Part shown: in pieces, positions 39,927 to 51,542 of the stretch | Numbering within the stretch: position 1 is the stretch's first letter | Layout: each line of letters starts with the position of its first letter | Origin: Heloderma charlesbogerti | Lineage: Eukaryota > Chordata > Lepidosauria > Squamata > Helodermatidae | Assembly: GCA_026122225.1 (NCBI GenBank) | Contig: JANEZZ010001866.1 | Coordinates: 1,302,001-1,366,000 of the forward strand | Reading direction: 5' to 3' | DNA length: 64,000 bases | Program-made: the position numbers and the translations under genes | Notes under the pieces: generated by a model | What the model saw: the letters and a program-made list of their open reading frames with translations, nothing else | What the model was told of the DNA's origin: nothing | Databases searched by the model: none

Positions 39927-40619
39927 CATCAGATATGCTTGCAAGCTACTTCAGAATTTTTTTTTTTAAAAAAATGACAGCTCACCTGAAGCACAGAGGA
40001 GAGGGATGAAGAGTAAATTAAGAGTTAGATTTGGAAGCCATTTTAGGAGTGCTGGAAAGCTCAGCTCACACAGCAGTAATGAAAGAACATTTCTACACGA
40101 GGCTTTTATTGTGCACTTGTGATTGGTTGCTTTTTTTTGCGGGGCCCTTTACATAATGTTGTCAACCTCCAGGGCCCTTCCTGTCCCTTCTGGCCATTGT
40201 AGTGCGTTAATTCTCTGCGTAATAAAGAGATTTCAAAGTGCAATAACTTTCCGGTGAAATTCCGGAGTCGTGCTATATTGCAGTGCCATCTAGTGGCCAT
40301 ATAATGAAATGTAAAGAACTTGCCCAGAAAATTAAAAAAATCAGATGAAACGTGAAAAAGAGCAAACCTCAGTCCCACAAGGAATCTGGAAGCAGAGACA
40401 CACTGACCCTTGCCTTGGGGTATAGCTGTACGAACCCTTACTAGTACTGAGGAATACTGTTCAATGGTTGATGTTTGGAGGGAGGGGGGTATGAAGGGAG
40501 GGGGACATGTATCAGCCCCAGTGAGCTACTCTGTTGTTCTCTGGTCAAAACTAAGTAACTTTGGATTCTTGAATGCTCTTTAAGGAAAGCTCCTGAAGAT
40601 TAGATCCACCCTGAAAGAA

Positions 40620-40625
40620 TTTATT
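40620..40625 (-). terminator. Possible DAO polyadenylation signal (AATAAA on the minus strand)
   Basis: TTTATT on the plus strand reads AATAAA on the minus strand, about 280 bases after the DAO stop. The surrounding sequence may be repeat-derived, so this is tentative. Confidence 0.35.
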
Positions 40626-40902
40626 TCAAGCATTTGTACTCTGTTCTTCAGTCAGAAAGGCTCCCACAGTGGCCGACAGGTCAATAAACACAAAATAGTT
40701 CTTGCCCTTGGGCTTACGATCTAAAAATGCATGACACAAAAGGAAAAAGAGATGAGGGCGAAAGGAAAACAAGAACACTCAGGCACCAATTCTTAATGTT
40801 ACACAGATCTTATAATGAGCAGAAGTAACGCTGCAATGGATGCAGTGCACCTGGAAAGAAGGAAAAACCAAAGCAGGGACTTCCTGAACTGATGCCACAT
40901 GC

Positions 40903-41034
40903 TCAGAGGTTGGCGCGGGGTGGCTTGACCAACTTCTGGCCTTCTAGGATCTTCCCAAATAACCTGGCCGCCTCCACTGCACAACCCCAGTGGATGGTGA
41001 GTCCAAAGCCGCCATGGCCATAGTTGTGAATCAC
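40903..41034 (-). CDS. DAO: DAO coding exon 10 of 10 and stop
   Basis: Acceptor TTTCAG. Encodes [17 protein letters not shown], the conserved C-terminal FAD motif, to the terminal ANL and TGA at 40905-40903; residues 305-347. Confidence 0.96.
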   Translation of the reverse strand: MIHNYGHGGFGLTIHWGCAVEAARLFGKILEGQKLVKPPRANL

Positions 41035-44000
41035 CTGAAAGAGAAAGGAAAGATGAGACCAGGGAAGCAGAGCTCCTTTAGGGTTCCTGCTCACCAGGGC
41101 TCGCATTATAATTCGGCAATCAATTTAAGGCACAATCCTATGCATGTTTAGACAGAAAAAAGGCCTACAAGTCCCAGCATGCCCCAGCAACATGGCTGCC
41201 TGGGGAATTCTGGGAGCTGTAAGATGTTTTTTTCTGTCTAAACATGCATAGGATTGTGCCCTTGGTGCATTTAGAGCGCAGGCTTGAACTGGCTTAACTG
41301 TCATACTGTGAGCGGAGACTGAAGACCAAGCTAAATGCGATGTCAAATGAGATATTCAACTTAGCATGCATGCTTAAAAAAAACCCCCCACAAAGGGCTG
41401 CCACTGGAGATGCCCAAGCAGGACTGGGATTGCAGAGGGCATGGAGGCAGAGTTTGAGCTTCCCCCACCCACCCCCTCTGTCTCAGTTGTTACTATTATG
41501 GCATTGGGATTTTAAGAACTTCGCTGCTGCTTTCGGCTTTTCCAGGCAAATGAGGTAGCTGTGGCGGAACAACTTGAGATAGCAAACAAACCCCCCCACC
41601 CCCATTCTGCCAGCAGTGACATGGGGTGACAGTAGAAGCCAAAGGGAACACCATGGCCTGCTCCAGTTGGACTGTTCCCCCTGCAGCCCCCCACCCCAAC
41701 TCCAGAGAGTAAGCAGGGCCATTCCACAAGTCCTGCTGAAAGTCTGCTTAACTTCTTCCTCTTTCCTCCCCACCCCTTTTTCCTTGTGTGTCATGTCTTC
41801 TTAAAAGATTGTAATCCTGCAGGCAAGGACTGTTTTGTCTACGGACTGATTGTAAGTCACTCTGGGCCTTTTTTGGCTGAGTGGGATAAATATACTTTTA
41901 ATTAATTAATTAAATGAATGAATACATTGGATGAGTCAACATCAAGAAAAATATGGCTCTCTAGGATTCCTTTATTTTCGTCCCATGTTCCCCGTTGCCA
42001 TTCCACAGCTCTCACTTTATATGCTGGTTTCCTTCCAAGAATCCAGACTCTGAATTATCTTCATCTGTGAAGCGAATGCTTTCTTATCCAAGGTAATTAC
42101 ATTTTGCAGGCACACTCTTTGCTGTTAGAGCTTTTAATAATCTCAGAGATTTCAAGGCACTCAGTGCTCATAAGGGAAGAAGCTGGGGAGTGATTCAGGC
42201 AAGAGTAGTGAGATGTTTGTTGTGTGGGGAAGAAAGGAATCTGTTGTAGGAAGGATTAGAGGTTAGCCTTAACAGCGTTGGAGCCAGAACCTTAGCAGGA
42301 TCAAGTTTCAGGTGGAATTAAATCCAGGCAAGAGGCAAGTAGACTGGGACGGCCCAGACAAAAAGCAAAACAAGCCTAGGTCTGGGAATACCTGGACAGG
42401 TAAACTCAGAGAATAATTCCCACTAAAAGCATGACAAGGAAGAGGAAAAGTCTGGACACACACACACAGGGGCTGTTCACACAAGACACTAACCCACACT
42501 CAGTGGTTGAGTGTGGGTTGTTTTGAGCCATGGGTTGTTTGCTGAGCCATGTGTTACCGTGTTGTCTGAATGCAGCCAGGATGGCTTGTTAACCATGCAG
42601 TGTGACTTGTTAACCACCCTGAACAACCCAACAACAAGCCATGGGTTCTCAAAGTGGCTTCATTAAGAAAAATAAGCCACACTGCATGGTTAATAAGCTA
42701 CGCTGGCTGCGTTCAGACAACACAATAACCCACAGTTCAACAAACAACCCACACTCAACCACTGAGTGTGGGTTAGCATGTTGTGTGAACAGCCCCCCAT
42801 CCCCCAGCTACTAAACAATGCATCCATGGATTATTGCCTACCTCTGATTGTAGCATTCCATGGTGAACAGCTTCATGTTCTAACCGTACTTTTGGCCGTA
42901 CTGGACGGGAACCACTCCATTCGTTGACAATCTTGGCTTTCTGGAAACAATATTATTCACTCAGTATTTCACAGTTATTCTCAGCAGGCAGGCAGGCCTG
43001 CTGAGAATAAGATAACATGGGAATAAGATAACATGGGAACTGGGAACTGCAATAGCAGTTCTGATTTGGTGTACATGCGTGTGTGTGTGGGGGGGAAGAG
43101 ACAGAGAGACAGAGAAAATATTTATGGCTGCTTCCAGATGGAGAGTCCTAGCACTCACAATCTAAAGGTAGTAAAAAAGAAAAAGATGGAAGAAGTGGCG
43201 AGAAAACACAGGAGGGTTACCAATAGAAGATGATATTGTCTGGACCACCCGTAACGTTCTGTGAATGAGGCAGGGCGATAGCACGATAAAAGCCACTTCT
43301 GGAAGCACCCTATACCTATTTATATCAATGACAGCTAATTGTTAGGAGAGACTTTTGCTATCCAGATATTCTTTTTGAATATTCATAGCCATGAGAGCAG
43401 GGGTGGGGCGAGTCCCCCTAGCCAAGAGCAGGGGCAGATGTGTGCTAAGGAACAGCAGATTTCTGAGGAAAGCAGAGAGAGGTGCTAAGGTAGCTGAATG
43501 CTGAAAGGTCCTTTTAGAAGCAGCACCTCCTTGATGTGAGGCAGTGGATTTGCTGCTGCCTGGCCAGTGAGCTTGCTGTTGGCCTCCACTTATGTTCTGC
43601 TTACAGCAGCCTTCCTCAACCTGGCGCCCCCCAGATGTGTTGGAATACAACTCCCAGCATCCCCAGCCAGCTATCTGTATTTGAAAACAAAGCAAATATT
43701 GCAGAAGTATCTTAAGTGTCCGCTGATCTCTCAGTTCAAAAGATGCTAAATCCAGCTTGTGCTGCCCTTGGAACTTCTTCACCCTGTGCAGGGAAGCGGG
43801 CCGTAGGGCGCTCTGCATGCGCAGTAGCACTGACTCGTCTTTGCAGGTTTTGGCTGGCTGACCCACCTGGAGGCTAGGCAGCAACTGGCAGCACCCACGC
43901 CAGACTTGCTGGTGGTCCTGGGGACTGTTCTTTTCACTCCAGTTTCCCAGCTGAAATATCCCCCCCAAGGTCACGGCACTGCTCCTGCAACAGAAAATGC

Positions 44001-47000
44001 AAGGGAAGTTAGCCCTAAATCGGGATGGAAGGAGTCATGCCAAGCAAGTGAGACCGAGGGCCTGTGTCCATGTCAACTCCAGGGTGTGGTTGGCTTCAGC
44101 ACGGTGGCTCATGGCTCAGGGCAGAAGTGGGGAAACTTTCCACCTGGGAAACCTCTCAGAGGCCGCGTGCTGGCATTAGGTGGGGCCACCCCCCATTGTC
44201 ACAAACACGCCATTCACACACACTCACACATATATCCACACACGCACACCCTGTTTCACACCATTCATACACACAGAGACACACACATTCTCACACACAC
44301 ACACACATACATATATATACACCCACCCATCAGTAAAGCAGATTTCCATCATGGTCAGTTGCATTTTCCTTACCCAGGTATGATGTAAGGTGTCTTATAG
44401 ATCCCAGATGCAATATCATGGGTGAGGATGAAATGCTTCACCCACGGGGCCTCGACCTAAAGAACCAAAACAAGCAGGGACAACAGCTACGTAGGGCCTT
44501 AATTCAGCCTGCAAAGACATTCCCAGTGGAGAAACTCGAGCAGCTGCCATGACTGCATTTGCTCGTATCCATAATTTGCCTCTCCAGTATCTCTCCTCCC
44601 ACTTGGTGGTTTGCTACCTTCAGCCTCAACGCAAGCTCTCTCACCGCCTGACGCAGGACAGAACACATGCCGCTGCATTACCCCCTTCTCACTGCCGCTA
44701 CATTTGGTCCCTCCCCTTCCCCTGTTGTGTGCCCCCCTTCCTTTTACCACCACGTTGGCTCTGTGGAGATCTGCGTAGCTGGAAGAAACCGCAGGGTTCT
44801 CCAAAGAGCCGACACAGTTGCAAAAGTAAGGGGCTGTGTATGGCAAGGAAAAGGTGGCTGCTCCAGAGAGTCCCACCAGCTGCTCTCTCGCTGCAGCAAA
44901 TGCCACAGTAGGAGAGCGGCTGGCAGGGCACTCCAGGACACCCGCTGGAGGTGGTGGGTCAGAAGCAGCGGACCCCCTGGAGGGGGCAGGTGAAGCAGCA
45001 CAATTTGCCACTCCTCCCATTCCACCGCCTGATGTGCCCACCTCACCCAGTTTCAGGAGAAGGACAGCCCTACCTTTGCCTTTTCTCCCACTCCCTCTCT
45101 TGTCTACCCCATAGAAAACTTCTGGAATGAAAACTCCTTCGGGCAGGGACCTATATTTTTGCTTATGAAACTCAGCAAAACAGTATGTACATTGATGATG
45201 CTCTAGAGCAGGGGTGCAGAAGCTCAGGCCCATGGCTGGCCCCACCTCCTTTCCCCTGACTGGCATTCATTTGGTGGTTTCCCAGCTTTTTTCTGACCAT
45301 TCTAAAAGTTTGAAATACCTCTCTTGAGGCTGAGTTACTGGCAATATGAGCTTTAAGCTACAACATGCTGGTATTTTTGTTATTTTGGCCACGCCCCTTT
45401 TGCTTTTGACCCTGCCCCTTTTTTCCTTCTGCTCCACCCACCACTGGAATGTGGCCCCTGAAACCTTCTCCAAAATGGAATTTGGCCCATAGGCTGAAAG
45501 CAGTTCAACAGCTTGCGTTCTTTATTTGCTATAACAACTGGTCCACAGGTGAGTTCCTCCCCAGTCAGGCAGGTGGATGCTGCTCTCCACCCAGCAAGCA
45601 AAAGGTGCATCCTGGTACTTGCTCTCGCCTTTATGATTTGTCTCCAGACTGAGGGCCATTTCTGATGCTTAACACTGACCAGGCTACTCTACAAATTAGC
45701 TCCTCCCATCCAGCTGTGCCACTTCCTGTAGATGCTTCCTCAGCCTGTAAGAGGTTGGGGGTGGGGGGCTTGAACCGGAGACTCAGGCAGCATCTTACTC
45801 CCTGATGAAGGGCTCAGACTCAGGGCTCTGGCATCTTGCTCCCCGAGACACCATCATGGCACCTTGCAAGCGGAGGGAGCTGCCATCTGGATCTTGGCTG
45901 CACTGGAGCACCACCACTGCAGATGGCCAGAAGGTGTATTGCAGCATTCAGCTCAGCTGACATCAGGTGCCCTGAGGAACCAGCAGAGTCCCATCTTGCA
46001 GCTGGCACTGGTCTGGTTCCTCAGTCTGAGCAATATAACTGACTTGGCTGACCCTTCAGGCCAAACACACAAACCCAGTAATGTGGGCAGAAGCTTGCCT
46101 CCTCAAACATAGGTAACTGCTTCCCATCTCATAAACAAGCCAAAATTATGTCTTAGAACTTGGCCTCACCTTGATGATTTGTCCCCGGCCTGGGCGCAAC
46201 TCGGGATCAGGCTGCAGCTCCCCGGCACGAACCCCGGTACAGTTGATTATGATGTCCACACCTTGAGCTGTCAACTAACAAAAGACAGATTTGTGGACTC
46301 TCTCTCTCTCTCAGCAGAACATGGCATGTAAAGTCATAAAAGATGCATCACATCTGTCTAGAGCAGCCTTCCCCAACCTGGTGTCTTCCCCAACTCCCTC
46401 TCTGGGAGTTGTAGTCCAACACAACTGGAGGGTTGGGGAAGGCTCCCTAGAGTCTAGAATATTGCACCACTGTTGAGCCTATCTCCTGGTTTCCACATAT
46501 TGGAGAACTCCAGCTTTCTTTCCTAAGTCTCTGGCACAGTTGCTGGGGCCAAGGAATGGCTCCTTACCTGCAACTCGCTTCTATTCCCATTTATTTAAGG
46601 CAATTTAGTCGAGAGTGTTTCTGCTACAACAGCCCTCAAGGTGGCTCACAAGTCAAGTCCTTCCTTCTTTGAACTCTAAAGATCCCAACAAAGAACTCTA
46701 CTGGCCAACCTTCCTCGGAGATATTCCCTTGCCTGTTTCTTCTCATTTCATGATCCTCTAACCCAGGAGTGTCGAACCCCCGGCCCACAGGCTACATCTG
46801 GCTTGCCTGAAGCCCCAGTCTGCCCTAGAAGCTGGTATTTTTGGCCCCAGCCACCACTGGAATGCAGCCCCTGAGAGCTTCTCTGAACCTGAATTCGGCC
46901 CTTGAGCTGACAGATGTTCTAGTCCTTTTGATTCTGGAAATGCAAGGGAAAACGTGCAGGCAGGAAGATACCGAATGGCTTTATAAGAAGTTATGCCCGC

Positions 47001-50000
47001 TAACATCTTCTGGCCAATCTGAGCAAAGGTATCAGGATTTATTTTATTTATTTAAAATATTTCTTAGCCACCTTTCAGGACAGAAGCCCTCCCAAGGCAG
47101 CGTTCAACAACAAAACACACACAAAAAGTGCAATATTGAGAGTGATAAAAACACAACAAAACAGTAAAAACACAATAAAAACAGCAGTAAAAACAGCAAC
47201 AATAGCAACAAAACCAGCAACAACAGGGATGACTGTGGAGGAACTGGGCCACTAGCCTTTCATTTCTTATTATTAACTGTTATTGTATTGCATTTTTAAT
47301 CAATTTAATTACATCTATAAATCAGATTGTAAGCCCCTTGGGGGAGGGACCTCTTCTCTAGTCTGCTCAGTGCAGCAGGATCTGCAGTGCCGGATGCAGT
47401 TACAGCACCCTTGACACATGGCCATTCAGGCTGTTATTTGTACAGCACCATGCACATCAATAGTACAATATAAATAAACAAGCAAGCAAACACATAATAC
47501 TTTTGATGTCAACATGTCACGTGTTTTACCTTTCTGCTGTTTCACAAGGATTTACAACTTCCTCTTCCCTTTCCCCTACCCTATTCCTTGTTACAGTCCA
47601 GTTCAGGAGGCAACCGTATTTAAATCCCAACAGTGGATTTTCCCCTTCCACATTGTATCTCCTCCTCTCTCCAGCTGGAGAGGGGGCCGTCTTGATCAAT
47701 GCCCCTCCACAATATGAATTATATACTAAAATTCCCAACTAACCTCCTGGAAAGACTTGATCTTCCGATGAAAGAACTTGATCCTCCGCAGCTTCAACCT
47801 TGAAGAGCAATGTGGGTTTGTAAAGAACAGAATAGGCCACCAGATCTGATGGGCGATGTGCAAGCTGAATTCTGTGACTTCGCATATTTGTGGGGGCAGG
47901 GCTTGCTGGACCCCTGACAATGGAGACATGCCCCTAGGAAGCAAACCTCATTCTGAGATCTGCAAAACATTTTCCTTTAGGATGTGCAAGAGTGAGATTT
48001 GCTGACACTCGGTAGGGCTCCGAACACTTATTTTTCTGCATGATTCACTGGAGGTAAATCCAGCATTTGCTCATGGGAAGGGAGGTCTCTCAGCTGGACA
48101 TTTGCACCAGGACTGACAAAATGATCAATTCTCACTCAAAGCAGAGAATAACCTGCCCTTAGCAAAGGCTGCTTGGAAGGAGGCCAGGCCAGGCCAGGCC
48201 AGAGCTGTGCATCATGCTGAGACGGAGCGGACAAACTCCTCTATAAATGGGCACTCTGGGTTGATAGGGAGGCTTGTATTATCTTCTCTATTTGTGTACT
48301 CTGAATGCTGATTCTTATGGACCCTAACTGGTACCACCCATGCACGAGAGGGATGTATCAGCAGACTTAGGGGAGCCCCAAAGTTGGCAGAAATACAAAA
48401 TAAAAAAATAGAAATAAACCTGTGAGGGAGGGGGGTAGAACCCCAAAACCAACTCAATGAGAACTGAGCATGCTCAGTGGGCATGGAATGCTGGATGACT
48501 GTTGGAGGAGGGCAATGGGATGGCGTATCATGGAGGAGGGATGGCGTATCATGGAGGAGGGCCGGGCCTAACATTAGGCAGAGTGAAGCAATTGCTCGAG
48601 GGAGCAGATGCTGGGGTGGGGGGCAGTGGTGGTAGCCTCCTGGATGTTCCTTCTGGAGTCCTCAGCTGTGTTGGAAGACAGGGGGTCTAGGCTGCACAAC
48701 CCTGTCCTGGCCCCACTAAACAACCTGTTGCCGCAGGTGTGCTGGTGGACAGCATTCCAATGCCAGTATTGAAATGAGAGTCAACTGCTGCTGTAGCCTG
48801 CTTTGCCTCAGGCAGACTTTTAGGTTTAGGAATGGAAGAGGAGGGTCAGACCAATGGTGTCAGGATTCCTTTAGGCCCCACTTCACTTCAATGCCCAGCC
48901 ATACAATGCCCAGACATACACAGACAAGAGGCTATAGCTTTAAATCTATTACTTCACAGGGTCATACAGATGCAAATCCTCAGAGAAACTCTCCGTCTAC
49001 AAGGAATGCCTTCAGGGGATCCAAATGGAATTTACGAGAGTTGCCCGCCGTTTGAAGAAGGAGGTGGTCTCACTAGTCTAACTTAAGCGGGGGAGCTCCC
49101 TCTCTTCTCGTGAGGCCTCTAAGCGCAGCTTCTCATGCAAGGCCTATTGGGTAGACCGTCTAAGTTCTGCCCCGGCCTTCTCTCTCTTTGCTCTGTGTCT
49201 GTGCCTGGCATCTATTAGGTCAACCTCCTGTTCACTGCCTCTCGTGGAGGGTGGTGTGTGTGTGAGGAGGGACCCTCAATCTCAGGCATCTGTACATTTG
49301 TAACCTGAGAAGCAGGCATACTCATATCTGGACTAGCCTGGGAAAACACCTCCCCCATGTCTGAAGGTTTTCCTTCAGAATCTGAACTGCTATCCCACTC
49401 CCTGAGCTCAGAAACACCCCTGACAAATGATCCGTCCAGTCCAGTATCCTGCTTCTCGCGGGGGCCAGAGAGATGCCCCTGGGAAGCCCATAAACAGGGC
49501 ACAAACCGCCCTCTCCTGTTGTTCCCCGCTCTCCCACTGCAACAGGCATTCAGAGGTACACTGCCTCTGAACCTTGAGATTCTTTATAGCCATCAGGATT
49601 AAGAGCTAGCAATTTACTGACTCCCCCATGATTGTTCAGATCTTTAAAAAAGGCATTTCAGCTAGATATAAGGTTTGATCAAGAGATCCAGCTGACTTCA
49701 CCAACTGGCTGCTGAGTTACTGGACTCATCGGAGGCATTGTCAGAAACATTAGCAGAGCAGGAGGCAGCATATAGGACTCATACGCACCTGTTTGTGAGC
49801 CAGGGTAAATAGCTTTTGCCCTCTAGCATCAGCGCTGTGTTAAACCAGCCATAGCTGAAATGGGGGTGGGGGTGGAGAAGAACAAGGAAATGTAAATGTG
49901 CCACGAACTGAAAAATTGCCTCATCTTGCCCATATATTGGGTAGGATTTGAACTCAAACCTTGCAATCTCAAGTTTACTGTTCTATCTCCTGAACTGCAC

Positions 50001-51504
50001 TGGCTCTTTTATGTAGCCACACTCAACAGCACTAATAAGCCATCCTGAGACCACTACAGGAGGCTCTTCATGGGCTGTTGATCAGCTATATCTACTTTCA
50101 GTTTTGTCTCAAAATTGAGATCCCAGGAGTATACGAAGAGCATTTCCTTTTCTGTTTTTCTGCTATATAACCTCTAGGTGGCACTGTGGTCTAGCAGAAT
50201 AGCGCAAATACACAAGTGAAAAAAGCTATTTCTTTCACTTTCATAATTAAATGCCATATTTTCCCAGCTCTAAAAAAAACTCACCAAAAGTGCTCTTTAG
50301 ACACAGAAGTGAAACTGGAGGGTCTTGACGTTGTCTAAAGAACCCATAAACAACTGTGAGTAGGCAATGACAAGTGCACGATAAATGCCATGTAGAAAAA
50401 CCTTATAGGAGCCTTTCTCAACCTGGCACCCTCTATATGTGCTGGACTACAACTCTCATCCCCCAACCAGCATGATCACTCCCACTTCTCAGTTTTCTCC
50501 TGCCTGAGACTGGCTCCTGACCTACCTAATAGATAGTCTGAGCCCTCTGCCACAAAATAAACCTTGCCACCCAAAATCTGAAGGGAAGGGCAAAATGCAC
50601 AATACCTGTAGCCTGGGAATAGCTCAAGCTCTTTCTGCGACAAGTTCCTAAATCCTAAGACAATATCCTTCCATGATGGGTCCTGCAGAGAAGAAAACAT
50701 TTCAGGCCCATTTATTGGAGGGCAGAAAAAAAAAGCCCACAAGCACAAGACCTTGGAAGTGCAAGCCAGCCACCTTGCTCTCTGTGAAAATAGATTTAAT
50801 AGAATTGTAGTTTTACAGAGCTGGAAGGGATCTCAGAGGTCATTTAGTCCAATCCCCTGCTCAATGCAGGATCTGCAATGCAGGATGCAATTACAGTATC
50901 CCTGACAGGCGGTCATCCAGCCTCTCTTAAATACCTCCAGCAAAGGAGAAACTACCATCTCCTGTGTCAGTCTGTTCCACTTCTGAACAGCTCTTACCAA
51001 TAGGAAGTTGCTCCTAATGTTTAGCCAAAATCTGCTTCCCAGCAATTTCCACCCATCAGTTTTTGTTCTGCCCTCTGGACCAAAAGAAAACATATCTGCT
51101 CCATCTTTTCTATTTGATATTTGAAAACAACTATCACATCTCCCCATGATATAACAGATTCCCTTGTTGAAGAGCTATTTTCTTGCAACATTTGGATTAG
51201 TACTCCTATACCTGTTGGGGCTTTTTTTCTGCATTGTGCCTTGGCAGTGATGCAAAGAATCACATGATAGCAAAATATTTTCCTCCGATTCCTTCTAGTC
51301 AATGCCTTATTCCAAACCTCCACCTCCCAGGAGAATTATCCCTTCAGATAATGTCACGAATGCTTTTAAGATCAGCTACTTACTGGAACAGGCTGTGTAA
51401 AGAGATTATATCCGGAGAGCAGAAACAACCCCATCTCCTTGGCTTCTGGGGAATGAATGTGCTGGAGTAGATAATCAAACGTCTCTTTGTTCCAGAGCCT
51501 GTAA

Positions 51505-51542
<38 letters not shown>

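Larger units (their letters stand above)
47245..49780 (-). other. DAO introns around coding exon 5: few assignable features
   Basis: 47330-47490 resembles a repeat tail (AAGCCCCTTGGGGGAGGGAC, GTACAGCACCATGCACATCA), related in reverse to 3825-3925. 48600-49380 has no recognised gene or repeat. Confidence 0.45.

Noticed and set aside
43342..43974. 210-codon frame running through a DAO exon
   Set aside because: Only 43984-43867 is DAO coding; the remainder is read-through into the intron and a hairpin repeat fragment.
44499..45266. 255-codon minus-strand frame between DAO exons
   Set aside because: No family resemblance, includes part of a hAT-like element, and lies in an intron on the same strand as DAO without start or splice support.
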